This document shows, piece by piece, positions 22,870 to 31,940 of a DNA stretch of 64,000 nt. Each line of letters starts with the position of its first letter. The stretch's first letter is position 1. Source of the stretch: a virus. The notes beneath the pieces are model-generated. The model was not told the origin of the DNA, did no database searches, and saw nothing but the letters and a program-made list of their open reading frames with translations. Both the position numbers and the translations under genes were made by a program. The stretch lies in the IMG/VR virus record IMGVR_UViG_3300021437_000013, positions 1 to 64,000 of that record. One strand, given 5' to 3'.

Positions 22870-23742
22870 ATGGATAAATTAAATGCCGCTACAGTCTCAA
22901 AGAAGTTTATGGATGAACTTACTTCGAGAATTAAAAATGGTGAACCTATTGATAGTATGTTATCTCAATATAGCCCCACAGCTATAAGAGACATTCTTGA
23001 GGAAGCTCAAGGTGTTGCAGCAGGTAACAAGAACCCATTAGATTTATTTGAGAAACCAGAACTTATTAAAAGTGTTCCCGTAAATGAAATACCTAATTTA
23101 GCAGACCATGGGGAAGCTTACTTTTATAAGAATGGAGCGCCTGCGAAAATCAATGTAAGAAACTTGGATGATAAAGGAACTCTTATTCATGAATTGCAAC
23201 ACGCTTATGATGCAGCAAGTCAACCTAGCATCCGTGTACCTACTGATATTTCAGATAACCCATCATTAAAAGCATTACAACAGTTGAAATCAGAACTTGA
23301 TATTAACCGTCCAATTAAAAGTGTGTCAGACTTAAAAGGTCTTGAGGAAACAACTCAATTCTTATCTAACCACTTTAAGCCAGATGTTGTAGAGGGTACG
23401 AGCCGTCTTAAGCAGTTAATCAACCTTGAAAGGATTATGAAGGGTGAACCCCTTAAGTCTATAGCAGCAATTGCCGCACCAGTAGCTAAAGGATTAGGAT
23501 TAGCTGGAGCAGGTCTTGCAGCAGCTTCAATTGGTAATAAAGCAATGGCCGGAGATTACTCAGGCGCAGCCACTGACGCAGTTGATTTAGGTACAGACCT
23601 TACACCCGGCGTCTCAGAGGCTAAAATGGCTTTAATGCCGTCTGATATTGGAAGTGATGAATCTATAGAAGACCCTAGTTCTGATGCGTTTAAACGGCGA
23701 TTAGATGCCTTAAACAAGCTCCGTAATCAAGGAAGTAACTAA
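22870..23742 (+). CDS. Putative zincin metallopeptidase-like virion protein
   Basis: 290 residues with GTLIHELQHAYD: HELQH at 107-111 is the HExxH zinc-protease signature. The C-terminal part (about 190-235) is Ala/Gly-rich and hydrophobic (APVAKGLGLAGAGLAAASIGNKAMAG), perhaps membrane-inserting. It sits straight after the portal and ends in TAATG overlap with the next gene. It may be a virion-carried peptidase or a structural protein with a relic zincin; the third zinc ligand is not certain. Confidence 0.7.
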   Translation: MDKLNAATVSKKFMDELTSRIKNGEPIDSMLSQYSPTAIRDILEEAQGVAAGNKNPLDLFEKPELIKSVPVNEIPNLADHGEAYFYKNGAPAKINVRNLDDKGTLIHELQHAYDAASQPSIRVPTDISDNPSLKALQQLKSELDINRPIKSVSDLKGLEETTQFLSNHFKPDVVEGTSRLKQLINLERIMKGEPLKSIAAIAAPVAKGLGLAGAGLAAASIGNKAMAGDYSGAATDAVDLGTDLTPGVSEAKMALMPSDIGSDESIEDPSSDAFKRRLDALNKLRNQGSN

Positions 23743-24242
23743 TGTCAACATTACCAAGTAAATTAGACCAAGCACAAGTCTTACAACATGTATTCGATGA
23801 GGATTTAAAGTCTCTTCGAGTCGCTTCATCTGCAACAATAGTTCCGGGTTCGTTTGACGTGGCATTAAGTGCCGCAGATGATACTATTGCCATAGCGGAT
23901 GCCACAAGCGGAGCTAAAGCAGGTGTAACAAGCTCTAATGAACTCAAAGTGCTTGATATTAATTCAGTATTACCTACCACACCAACTATCTACAATGCAG
24001 TAAACTTAACGGCCAATACAGAATATAGCTATAATTACCCAGCAAACACTAAAAAGGTTTATATTAAAGCTCGTAAAGGCATCTTAAAGGTAGCTTATGT
24101 TGTTAATGGTACTATCTCAACCAATAATATCTTAGTTGCTAAAGGTGCAAGTTATTGTATTGAGGGAATTAAGACCTCTGCTACGGTATATTTCTCATCT
24201 TCTTTTACTACTGACACGGTAGAAATCGAAACTTGGGCTTAA
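23742..24242 (+). CDS. Structural-type unknown protein, 166 aa
   Basis: Coupled to the preceding gene by TAATG. Short helical start, then beta-rich Thr/Ala/Val sequence (TKKVYIKARKGILKVAYVVNG) ending IETWA, typical of small head-decoration or fibre-linked proteins. No named family. Confidence 0.7.
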   Translation: MSTLPSKLDQAQVLQHVFDEDLKSLRVASSATIVPGSFDVALSAADDTIAIADATSGAKAGVTSSNELKVLDINSVLPTTPTIYNAVNLTANTEYSYNYPANTKKVYIKARKGILKVAYVVNGTISTNNILVAKGASYCIEGIKTSATVYFSSSFTTDTVEIETWA

Positions 24243-24251
24243 AATCCACCC

Positions 24252-24269
24252 TTAACAACTAATAGAATG
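24252..24269 (+). promoter_or_regulatory. Late promoter element containing a start codon
   Basis: TTAACAACTAATAGAATG, an exact match to the consensus. The final ATG (24267-24269) is the only reasonable start of the next gene, so the mRNA would be nearly leaderless. Confidence 0.72.
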
Positions 24270-24647
24270 GGAACTTCTAAAGAAAAACTTACATTTGACA
24301 ATACTGATGCAAGTAATAGTGATACCGTTGGGGCAACTATTATTGGTGCTGATGGTAATATCATTACTGACACGGTAGTTGGCCTTAAAAAAGGGTTAGA
24401 TGTTAATGTTATCAGTGACATAAACGTCACAACAAGTGCAACACCAGAAGAATTAAGCTACATTGACCAATATAGTGATACAGTTTTCTACTTTGGTTAT
24501 GCCGCTATAGGCTCAGTAACCTCTGGTGCAGTATGGAAAATCACAAGATTAACCATTTCTGGAACTATAGTAAAAACTGAGTATGCCGCCGGAGTCTCGA
24601 CGTACACCCAAGTATGGGATAATAGAACAAGTTTAAGTTATTCATAA
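24267..24647 (+). CDS. Structural-type unknown protein, 126 aa, apparently leaderless
   Basis: Beta-rich, Thr/Ser/Asp-rich (TVGATIIGADGNIITDTVVGL), ending YTQVWDNRTSLSYS. No Shine-Dalgarno is near the ATG, which lies in the promoter element; there is no other Met in the frame. Located just before the giant fibre gene; a fibre-attachment or decoration role is inferred. Confidence 0.66.
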   Translation: MGTSKEKLTFDNTDASNSDTVGATIIGADGNIITDTVVGLKKGLDVNVISDINVTTSATPEELSYIDQYSDTVFYFGYAAIGSVTSGAVWKITRLTISGTIVKTEYAAGVSTYTQVWDNRTSLSYS

Positions 24648-24655
24648 GGATAAAT

Positions 24656-27600
24656 ATGTCAGATTTAAAATTAGTTAAGCTATTAAATCCAGCGGTAGTT
24701 GTAAACTCTAACGTTAAACCAACCGGTGCTTATTCTGCCATAGTAAATTATGGTATTGGTGATTCAGTAAGTTATACTAACGGTAATTCTTATATTTGTA
24801 TTTCCCCAATCTCTGGGGTAGTACCAACAAACACAACCTATTGGCAGTTATTAGCTCAACAAGGGGCTACGGGTGCAACTGGTGCTACGGGAGCCACAGG
24901 CGCAACTGGTTCTACTGGCGCAACTGGTTCAGCTGCTACTATCGCAGTAGGTACAACAACTACAGGTTCACCGGGTACTTCTGCAAGTGTAACTAACTCA
25001 GGTTCTTCAAGTGCCGCTACTTTCAATTTTACCATCCCTAGGGGCGATGTTGGGGCAACGGGAGCAGCCGGAGCGGCCGCCACAGTAGCAGTGGGAACAA
25101 CAACCACGGGAGCAGCTGGAACAAGTGCATCAGTTACCAATTCTGGTTCATCTTCCGCAGCTACATTTAACTTTACAATCCCAAGAGGTGACACTGGAGC
25201 AACGGGAGCTACTGGAGCAACAGGAGCAACAGGAACCGCAGCAACAATTGCAGTAGGAACAGTAACAACTGGTGCAGCAGGTTCAAGTGCTAGTATAACT
25301 AACTCAGGTTCATCATCAGCGGCAACATTTAACTTTACGATTCCTCGTGGTGACCCCGGTTCAAACACTCCAACGGATGCAGTATTTGCCGTTTTAGATG
25401 TTACTGACAATACAAAACAAGTAAAATTTGATGTAGCTGGAACTACAGGAACAACAACTACCATCTTAAGTTCACAAACTACAAATAAAACTATCACTTT
25501 ACCTGATGCCACTGACACATTAGTCGGTAAAGCTACAACAGATACATTAACCAATAAAACTTTAACTTCACCAGTTATAAACTCTCCAACTGGAATAACT
25601 AAATCCGATGTTGGTCTTAGTAATGTTGACAATACTTCTGACGCTACAAAGAACAGTGCTACGGCCACACTCACTAATAAGACTTTAACCTCTCCAATCA
25701 TAAGTACAATCAGTAACACGGGCACTTTAACGCTCCCAACAAGTACGGATACGCTCGTCGGACGTGCAACTACTGATACACTGACAAACAAAACCCTTAC
25801 TTCTCCTGTAATTAATTCACCTACGGGTATTACAAAATCCGACGTAGGACTTTCAAATGTAGACAACACCAGTGACGCAACAAAGAACGCTACAACTGCT
25901 ACGTTTACAAACAAATCTCTATCCGATTCTACTACGGCAATCGTTGATGTTACTGATGCAACAAAACAAATCAAGTTTGATGCAGCAGGTACTACCGCAA
26001 CAGCTACAACTATCCTTTCGTCTCAAACAGTTAATAGAACTATTACCCTCCCAGATGCTACAGATACACTTGTGGGTAAAGCAACTACGGATACATTAAC
26101 TAACAAGACTCTAACAAGTCCAGTAATCAATACTCCAACTGGTATTACTAAGTCAGACGTGGGATTATCTAACGTCGACAACACGTCAGATGCGACAAAG
26201 AATGCAGCAACTGCAACATTAACTAACAAAACACTTGATACAGCAACAAACACAATCACTGGATTAGCCAATACAAACATTAGTACATCTGCCGCTATAG
26301 CTCACTCTAAAATGGCAGCATTAACCGCTTCAAAAGTGGCAGTTACTGACGCATCAGGCTTTATTACTACAGCTACACCATCAACAACTGAAATAAATTA
26401 TGTAGCAGGTGTTACAAGTGCAATCCAAACACAAATAGATACTAAGGCTCCAATAGCTTCACCAACATTCACAGGTGTTCCAGCAGCTCCAACGGCTACC
26501 GCAGGAACAAATACAACACAAATTGCAACAACGGCATTTGTTACTTCCGCAGTTGCAGGGGCTACAGCTGGAGTTTCATCCTTTAATACAAGAACGGGCG
26601 CAGTAACATCGGCTAACGGTGATTACACGGCTACACAAATCACAAATACCCCATCAGGTAACATAACATCAACTACGGTTCAAGCGGCAATCAATGAAGC
26701 TCAGACGCACATTGATACTCACGTTGCAGGTACAGCAGTACATGGGGCAACTGGTGCGGTAATGGGTACAACTAATACCCAAACTGTAACAAATAAGACA
26801 TTCTTAGATACAACTACTATCATTGCAGATGTAACAGATAATACAAAACAGATTAAATTTGATGCTGCTGGTACTACTGCAACAAGTACAACAATATTAT
26901 CATCTCAAACTACAAATAAAACTTTAACTTTACCAGATATTACGGATACTTTAGTTACAAAAACAAGTACGGATACATTAACTAATAAGACGTTGACCAC
27001 TCCCATCATTTCTTCTATCTCAAACACAGGTACATTGACTTTACCAACGTCAACTGATACATTAATAGGTAGGGCAACTACTGATATACTTACTAATAAA
27101 TCATTAAGTGATACAACTACCGCAATAGTGGATGTTACTGATAACACTAAGCAGATTAAATTTGATGCCGCAGGTACAACGGCAACATCAACTACAATCA
27201 CGGGCTCTCAAACGGCTAATAGAGTGCTTACATTACCAGATGCAACTGATACATTGGTTGGTAAAGCTACAACGGATACATTAACAAACAAAACCCTTAC
27301 TTCTCCAGTTATTTCAACTATAGTTAATACGGGAACTTTAACTTTACCTACAATTACGGATACTTTAGTAGGTAGAACCACTACAGACACGTTAACTAAT
27401 AAAACATTAACTTCACCAGTCATTAGTACAATAGTAAATACTGGTACTTTGACACTTCCTACAGCTACAACTACACTAGTTGGTACTACAACTACAGATA
27501 CACTAACAAATAAAACACTTACGTCACCAGTAATATCGACAATTGTAAATACTGGTACGCTTACATTACCTACGTCAACAGATACATTAGTAGGTCGTGC

Positions 27601-28888
27601 TACAACTGATACATTAACGAATAAAACTTTAACATCTCCCGTTATTGGAACAATAGTAAACACTGGTACATTAACTTTACCAACGTCAACCGATACACTT
27701 GTTGGCCGTGCAACTACTGATACACTTACTAACAAGTCTTTATCTGATACTACTACTTCTATAGTAAACGTAACAGATGCTACTAAGAAAATCTTATTCA
27801 GTTCGGTTGGTACTACTGCAACTACAACAACAATTACAGCTTCACAAACAGCAAACAGAGTTATAACGCTCCCAGATGCCACTACAACGCTTGATGGTAT
27901 CAATAACGTAGCTACTCTTACTAACAAAACTCTTACTGCTCCCGTTATAGCTACAATTGTAAACACAGGTACTTTGACATTACCAACTATTACAGATACA
28001 TTAGTCGGAAGAACAACAACCGACACACTTACAAACAAAACTTTAACATCACCAGTAATAAGTACCATTGTCAATACGGGAACTTTAACCCTCCCAACAT
28101 CTACTGATACGTTAATTGGTAGAGCTACAACGGATACATTAACAAATAAGTCATTTTCAGATACAACTACTGCGGTAGTAGATGTAACTGATCCAACTAA
28201 GAAGATATTATTCGATGCTGCAGGTACTACGGGAACCACTACAACGCTACAAGCGGCTCAAACTGCTAACAGAGTCGTAACCTACCCAGATGCAACGGAT
28301 ACAATCGTAGCAAGAGCCACTACAGATACGTTAACTAATAAAACTATTTCAGGATTGTCAAATACAATCAATAATATTTCATTAACTACATCCGTTACAG
28401 GTGCATTACCTATAGCGAATGGTGGTACTGGACAAACTACAGCAGCAAATGCCTTTTCTGCACTATCTCCAACTACAAACCCGGGGGATATGATTTATGA
28501 AGGTGCCGTTGGTGTTGGTGTTATAGCATTACCAATAGGTACTACTGGACAAGTCTTAACTGTAGCAGGTGGTTTTCCAACTTGGGCAACTGCAACTGGT
28601 GGCGGCGGTACTGGCACAGCGGTATACAAAGTAATCCAATCTGTAGATTTTGGAGCTAATGACAATGATTATGTAACGGCCACAATATCCAATGCTAATG
28701 TATTATCCACTCATACCTTTTCGTTTAGTGTTGAACGTGATCCTTTAGACGGGGATTATGAGGACGCAATACTTGAAACTATCCACGTTTCAAAGGGAGC
28801 AGTAGTAAATAATACAAGTTTTGATATCCATGTTCATGCACCAGAGATGACTTGGGGTAGATATAATATTCATTGCACGTTTCTATAA
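24656..28888 (+). CDS. Giant repetitive tail-fibre protein
   Basis: 1410 residues. After about 60 residues come three collagen-like Gly-x-y blocks (GATGATGATG) separated by a repeated unit with SGSSSAATFNFTIPRGD. Most of the rest is built from repeats: TTDTLTNKTLTSPVI, NTGTLTLPT and VDVTDATKQIKFDAAGTT. A unique C-terminal domain ends AVYKVIQSVDF to the stop. The composition (Thr, Asn, Ser; almost no Cys or Trp) fits a trimeric fibre that binds the host surface. Repeats are shared with the 36434-40873 protein. ATG after AAGGA. Confidence 0.82.
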   Translation: MSDLKLVKLLNPAVVVNSNVKPTGAYSAIVNYGIGDSVSYTNGNSYICISPISGVVPTNTTYWQLLAQQGATGATGATGATGATGSTGATGSAATIAVGTTTTGSPGTSASVTNSGSSSAATFNFTIPRGDVGATGAAGAAATVAVGTTTTGAAGTSASVTNSGSSSAATFNFTIPRGDTGATGATGATGATGTAATIAVGTVTTGAAGSSASITNSGSSSAATFNFTIPRGDPGSNTPTDAVFAVLDVTDNTKQVKFDVAGTTGTTTTILSSQTTNKTITLPDATDTLVGKATTDTLTNKTLTSPVINSPTGITKSDVGLSNVDNTSDATKNSATATLTNKTLTSPIISTISNTGTLTLPTSTDTLVGRATTDTLTNKTLTSPVINSPTGITKSDVGLSNVDNTSDATKNATTATFTNKSLSDSTTAIVDVTDATKQIKFDAAGTTATATTILSSQTVNRTITLPDATDTLVGKATTDTLTNKTLTSPVINTPTGITKSDVGLSNVDNTSDATKNAATATLTNKTLDTATNTITGLANTNISTSAAIAHSKMAALTASKVAVTDASGFITTATPSTTEINYVAGVTSAIQTQIDTKAPIASPTFTGVPAAPTATAGTNTTQIATTAFVTSAVAGATAGVSSFNTRTGAVTSANGDYTATQITNTPSGNITSTTVQAAINEAQTHIDTHVAGTAVHGATGAVMGTTNTQTVTNKTFLDTTTIIADVTDNTKQIKFDAAGTTATSTTILSSQTTNKTLTLPDITDTLVTKTSTDTLTNKTLTTPIISSISNTGTLTLPTSTDTLIGRATTDILTNKSLSDTTTAIVDVTDNTKQIKFDAAGTTATSTTITGSQTANRVLTLPDATDTLVGKATTDTLTNKTLTSPVISTIVNTGTLTLPTITDTLVGRTTTDTLTNKTLTSPVISTIVNTGTLTLPTATTTLVGTTTTDTLTNKTLTSPVISTIVNTGTLTLPTSTDTLVGRATTDTLTNKTLTSPVIGTIVNTGTLTLPTSTDTLVGRATTDTLTNKSLSDTTTSIVNVTDATKKILFSSVGTTATTTTITASQTANRVITLPDATTTLDGINNVATLTNKTLTAPVIATIVNTGTLTLPTITDTLVGRTTTDTLTNKTLTSPVISTIVNTGTLTLPTSTDTLIGRATTDTLTNKSFSDTTTAVVDVTDPTKKILFDAAGTTGTTTTLQAAQTANRVVTYPDATDTIVARATTDTLTNKTISGLSNTINNISLTTSVTGALPIANGGTGQTTAANAFSALSPTTNPGDMIYEGAVGVGVIALPIGTTGQVLTVAGGFPTWATATGGGGTGTAVYKVIQSVDFGANDNDYVTATISNANVLSTHTFSFSVERDPLDGDYEDAILETIHVSKGAVVNNTSFDIHVHAPEMTWGRYNIHCTFL
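25500..28360 (+). repeat. Fibre repeats, identical in protein but varied in DNA
   Basis: Over ten units encode TDTLTNKTL with the NTGTLTLPT strand between. The amino acids stay the same while the codons change from unit to unit: NTGTLTLPT is written with a different codon combination nearly every time. The related modules are also found at about 36590-38330. Confidence 0.75.
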
Positions 28889-28906
28889 ATAACAACTAAG
28901 AGTATA
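28889..28906 (+). promoter_or_regulatory. Late promoter element upstream of 28924
   Basis: ATAACAACTAAGAGTATA, followed by AATAAGGAG and the ATG at 28924. Just after the giant fibre gene stop. Confidence 0.65.
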
Positions 28907-28923
28907 AATAAGGAGATAATAAT

Positions 28924-30354
28924 ATGTCAATTAAAATTAAAGGTACAGCGAATACCGCAGAAGTAGACTCGTTTAGTCAGTTACAAGTAAATCTTCCCCT
29001 AACAGAAGCTAATGAGGGGTATGTATCATGCTCAGTTACCAATGATGATGGTACTATTACTGGTGCAAGATATGTAAAATCAATGGAAGTATCTGATGAC
29101 TTTAGATTACAAGTTGGTTCATCGTCAATGATATTCGATTCTAACTTTCCCGGTTCAGCAATCAATACTACTATTTGGCAAACTTCACTTACTACAATGA
29201 CTAACACTGTAACTAATGGTTTTTCAGTATTAAATGCCGGTGCTTCGGTTGCATCTGGTGCTATCGCTTTACAACGTACTTATAGACACTTTCCAGTATT
29301 TAAACAGGCAACAATGCGTGTTGAAATGGAATGTCAATTTGCTCAGTTACCACAAGCAAACAACGTAACGGAATGGGGTATGGGAATTGCCGCCGCCGCC
29401 GCCGCCGCCCCAACCGATGGAGCATTTTTCAGATTAACTTCTGCAGCCACTTTTGTTTGTGTTCTTAACTATAATGGTACGGAAACAGTTTCATCTACTT
29501 TTAACTTTTCAACTCTAGTAGGTACTAACATATCTCGTTCATTTTTAATTTATATTAACGCAGAGGCCGTAAGTTTTTGGATTGAAAACGTCTTAATTGC
29601 AGAAATCAATATTCCAGCAGGTCAGGCAGCTCCAACATCATCACAAAACTTACCATTATTTTTCCGTACATATAACTCTGCAGCTACAACATTAGCACAG
29701 ATTATTAAAGTTGGTAACTGTTCAATTCAGAAATCAGACTTTGATACAAATAAACCGTGGGGATATACAATTTCAGGTATTAGCGGTCATGCTACTCAAG
29801 GACAAACTGGCGGTACTCTAGGTTCTACTGCAATTTATACTAACGCCGCCGCAGCAGCCGCCGCAGCTTTAACAAACACAACTGCAGCAGCAGCAAATAC
29901 CGGTTTAGGTGGTATTATTAACGTAATTCCATCTTTGGCAGTAGGTACTGACGGTATTTTATGTTCTTACCAAGTACCCTTGGGTACTGCTACACTTCCG
30001 GGTAAATCTTTATATATTACTGGGGTATCAATAGACGGCGCAGTAACTGCTGCTTTAACTGGAGGACCCGGCCCAATTGCACATTCTATAGCATATGGAC
30101 ATACTGCAGTATCTCTTGCTACAACTGAATCAGCAACAACAAAAGCACCAAGACGTGTACCAATAGGTATGCAAACTTTCCCGGTTACTGCTGCAATAGG
30201 TACTTTAGGAGTTAGATTACAAGATGACTATACATCAGCTCCAATATACGTTCAACCGGGTGAATTTATACAAATAACATGGAGACAGTTAGGAACTGCG
30301 TTTACAGCTGGAACGATTACCTATGTAGTAACTTTAACTGGGTTTTGGGAATAA
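28924..30354 (+). CDS. Structural protein, 476 aa, fibre or decoration type
   Basis: Begins MSIKIKGTANTAEVDSF, with a beta-rich lectin-like middle (FKQATMRVEMECQFAQLP, SFWIENVLIAEINIPAG) and a C-terminal half with SLYITGVSIDGAV and QPGEFIQITWRQLG. Two poly-Ala runs occur, one from a (GCC)7 tract at 29389-29409. The arrangement recalls host-surface binding or head fibre proteins. No enzymatic motif. Expressed from its own late element. Confidence 0.72.
   Translation: MSIKIKGTANTAEVDSFSQLQVNLPLTEANEGYVSCSVTNDDGTITGARYVKSMEVSDDFRLQVGSSSMIFDSNFPGSAINTTIWQTSLTTMTNTVTNGFSVLNAGASVASGAIALQRTYRHFPVFKQATMRVEMECQFAQLPQANNVTEWGMGIAAAAAAAPTDGAFFRLTSAATFVCVLNYNGTETVSSTFNFSTLVGTNISRSFLIYINAEAVSFWIENVLIAEINIPAGQAAPTSSQNLPLFFRTYNSAATTLAQIIKVGNCSIQKSDFDTNKPWGYTISGISGHATQGQTGGTLGSTAIYTNAAAAAAAALTNTTAAAANTGLGGIINVIPSLAVGTDGILCSYQVPLGTATLPGKSLYITGVSIDGAVTAALTGGPGPIAHSIAYGHTAVSLATTESATTKAPRRVPIGMQTFPVTAAIGTLGVRLQDDYTSAPIYVQPGEFIQITWRQLGTAFTAGTITYVVTLTGFWE
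29389..29409 (+). repeat. (GCC)7 trinucleotide repeat coding poly-Ala
   Basis: Seven GCC codons in a row, unusual for an AT-rich genome. A second Ala-rich tract of mixed GCC/GCA codons lies at about 29843-29866 in the same gene. Confidence 0.8.
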
Positions 30355-30359
30355 AATAT

Positions 30360-30971
30360 ATGTCAGTAGTAAACACTTCTTTTAGTAACATAAAGAACTT
30401 AATAACTCAAAAAAATTTATTAGTTCAGTATGTTCAAAATTTAGACCAATATCATGTTCGTATATTTGATGGATTATTCATCCTTTCTTGTGATATAGCG
30501 ATAAGTGCAGATAACCCAGAATGTGTTGATTTTGAAACTAACTACAAGGCTTCTGCTAATAAGTCATTATACCAATTAGGACAACAACCATTTGCATCTA
30601 AGCAGATTGGTAGCAAGAAACTTTATAAGCGTGTCCATGGGGTTAAAAATGACCTTATACAAGGTGATAATGTGATAGTGTTTACTATCCCCTACGCATG
30701 GGCTAAAATAAATGGAATAGAGCTTGTCGGAGGTGAAAACCTTGATGCGGTATCTCTGGCCGTATTAGATTCAGCTACAGGAGCATACTCTACAATACCA
30801 AACTTACAGTTAAATCAATTTGGATTCCAGATTAACGTTAGTAAAGATTACTATCAGTTTAAAAGTGAATTTGATGCTGATTTATATCTTGGTATGCAGG
30901 TTAAGATTACATATACGTCCTTAAGTGCTAAGAATATCGGTATAAACTTTATACTAAATGAGTTAAAATGA
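30360..30971 (+). CDS. Structural-type unknown protein, 203 aa
   Basis: ATG at 30360 chosen over one at 30279, which would overlap the previous gene by 76 bases; GGGA precedes the chosen one. Contains QQPFASKQIGSKKLYKRVHG and VIVFTIPYAWAKINGIELVGG, and a beta-rich C-terminus. It lies in the capsid/fibre region. Function unknown. Confidence 0.7.
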   Translation: MSVVNTSFSNIKNLITQKNLLVQYVQNLDQYHVRIFDGLFILSCDIAISADNPECVDFETNYKASANKSLYQLGQQPFASKQIGSKKLYKRVHGVKNDLIQGDNVIVFTIPYAWAKINGIELVGGENLDAVSLAVLDSATGAYSTIPNLQLNQFGFQINVSKDYYQFKSEFDADLYLGMQVKITYTSLSAKNIGINFILNELK

Positions 30972-31396
30972 TTATTGCAACATCAAAACCTAACAAATTT
31001 AAGATTGGTGCTTGGCTTATAACTGTCTATCAAAAGACGACATATAGCCATGTTCTAATTATAGACAAAGATTTAGTATTCCAAGCAAGTCATGGGATGG
31101 TAAATTGTATGTATATAGATAATTTCTTAGCAGATAATACCATCATTGATAAGTTTGAGGTTCCTGACAGTGCTGTTGATATGGAATTTGTTAAGAAGAA
31201 ACTTGGTATAGGATACAGCTACAAAGAAATATTCGCTCTGGCCGTGAAGTTTGTAACAGGTATTAAACTGTTTAGTAATCATTCAGACCCTAAGTTTATA
31301 TGCTCAGAGTTTGTCGGAGATGCTTTGCATATCGGTTGGTGTAATGACTACACGACACCAAAAGAAATAGCTACATATTTAAGGAGTTTAAAATGA
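30968..31396 (+). CDS. Permuted NlpC/P60-like (papain-fold) hydrolase
   Basis: 142 residues. TYSHVLII places a His at 28 and FICSEFV a Cys at 112; His before Cys is the order of the circularly permuted NlpC/P60 or LRAT-like group. These act as amidases, peptidases or acyltransferases, in phages often on peptidoglycan. Overlaps the neighbours as ATGA at both ends and is expressed with late genes, so it may be a virion-linked or lysis-time enzyme. The assignment rests on two motifs. Confidence 0.66.
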   Translation: MIIATSKPNKFKIGAWLITVYQKTTYSHVLIIDKDLVFQASHGMVNCMYIDNFLADNTIIDKFEVPDSAVDMEFVKKKLGIGYSYKEIFALAVKFVTGIKLFSNHSDPKFICSEFVGDALHIGWCNDYTTPKEIATYLRSLK

Positions 31397-31692
31397 ATAA
31401 TTTAATTGCTTGGTTTAAAAATAAGATGCAGGAGTATAATCAATCTGGTATTCCTATTATATTAATCAAAGATAATGCTACTGGTAAAGGTTCAGTATCT
31501 TTAACGCTATTATTTATCTCTTCTATATACGTTCAAGTAAGCTTATTAAACAAGTATACTGGTACAGGTAAAGGGGTAGACCCTGCCAATGCTTTTGAAT
31601 GGTTTTTAGCAACGAGTGGATTATATTTTGGAAGAAGTTTGTCAAAAAAGGTTCAAAGTATCCCAGAACAGAACAAACCAGAGGATAAGTAA
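31393..31692 (+). CDS. Membrane protein, 99 aa, holin candidate
   Basis: Two hydrophobic segments: SVSLTLLFISSIYVQVSLL (about 35-53) and FEWFLATSGLYFGRSL (about 69-84), with a charged tail (EQNKPEDK). The size and placement beside a wall-active-type enzyme and another small membrane protein suggest a lysis cassette inside the late operon. Not proven. Confidence 0.66.
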   Translation: MNNLIAWFKNKMQEYNQSGIPIILIKDNATGKGSVSLTLLFISSIYVQVSLLNKYTGTGKGVDPANAFEWFLATSGLYFGRSLSKKVQSIPEQNKPEDK

Positions 31693-31850
31693 TGGCTCGT
31701 TTTATTGCAAAACTACCAAATACCCCTAAAGATGTGGCTAGAAAGCAAGCAATTCACACCACAAAACACTTAAAACGCTTCAAAATAGCGTTTATAATCA
31801 GTATTTTACTTAATATTGGGTTACTTAGCAAGATTTTTAAGGTTTTTTAA
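31692..31850 (+). CDS. 52-residue membrane protein
   Basis: Starts by TAATG overlap with the preceding stop. Basic N-terminus (MARFIAKLPNTPKDVARKQ) and a hydrophobic C-terminal helix (IAFIISILLNIGLLSKIF). The stop falls in the next late promoter element. Possible partner of the gene upstream, in spanin-like or antiholin-like fashion; inference only. Confidence 0.66.
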   Translation: MARFIAKLPNTPKDVARKQAIHTTKHLKRFKIAFIISILLNIGLLSKIFKVF

Positions 31851-31863
31851 CAACTAGAACCGT
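31847..31863 (+). promoter_or_regulatory. Late promoter element upstream of scaffold and capsid
   Basis: TTAACAACTAGAACCGT. The core matches; the 3' half differs. An untranslated leader of about 80 bases follows to the scaffold ATG at 31941. Confidence 0.6.
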
Positions 31864-31940
31864 ACCATTGTGTGCATACTCTACCTTTTGGCGAGTAAAT
31901 GAAACGCTATCCTTAACAGGACGCAAAAAGAAGGTTTTAA

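Noticed and set aside
24856-25974. Long minus-strand open frames opposite the fibre gene (also 27208-28239, 37726-38343)
   Set aside because: They are mirror frames of Thr/Ser-rich repeats, giving Val/Ser-only proteins with no Shine-Dalgarno; the plus frame is clearly the gene.
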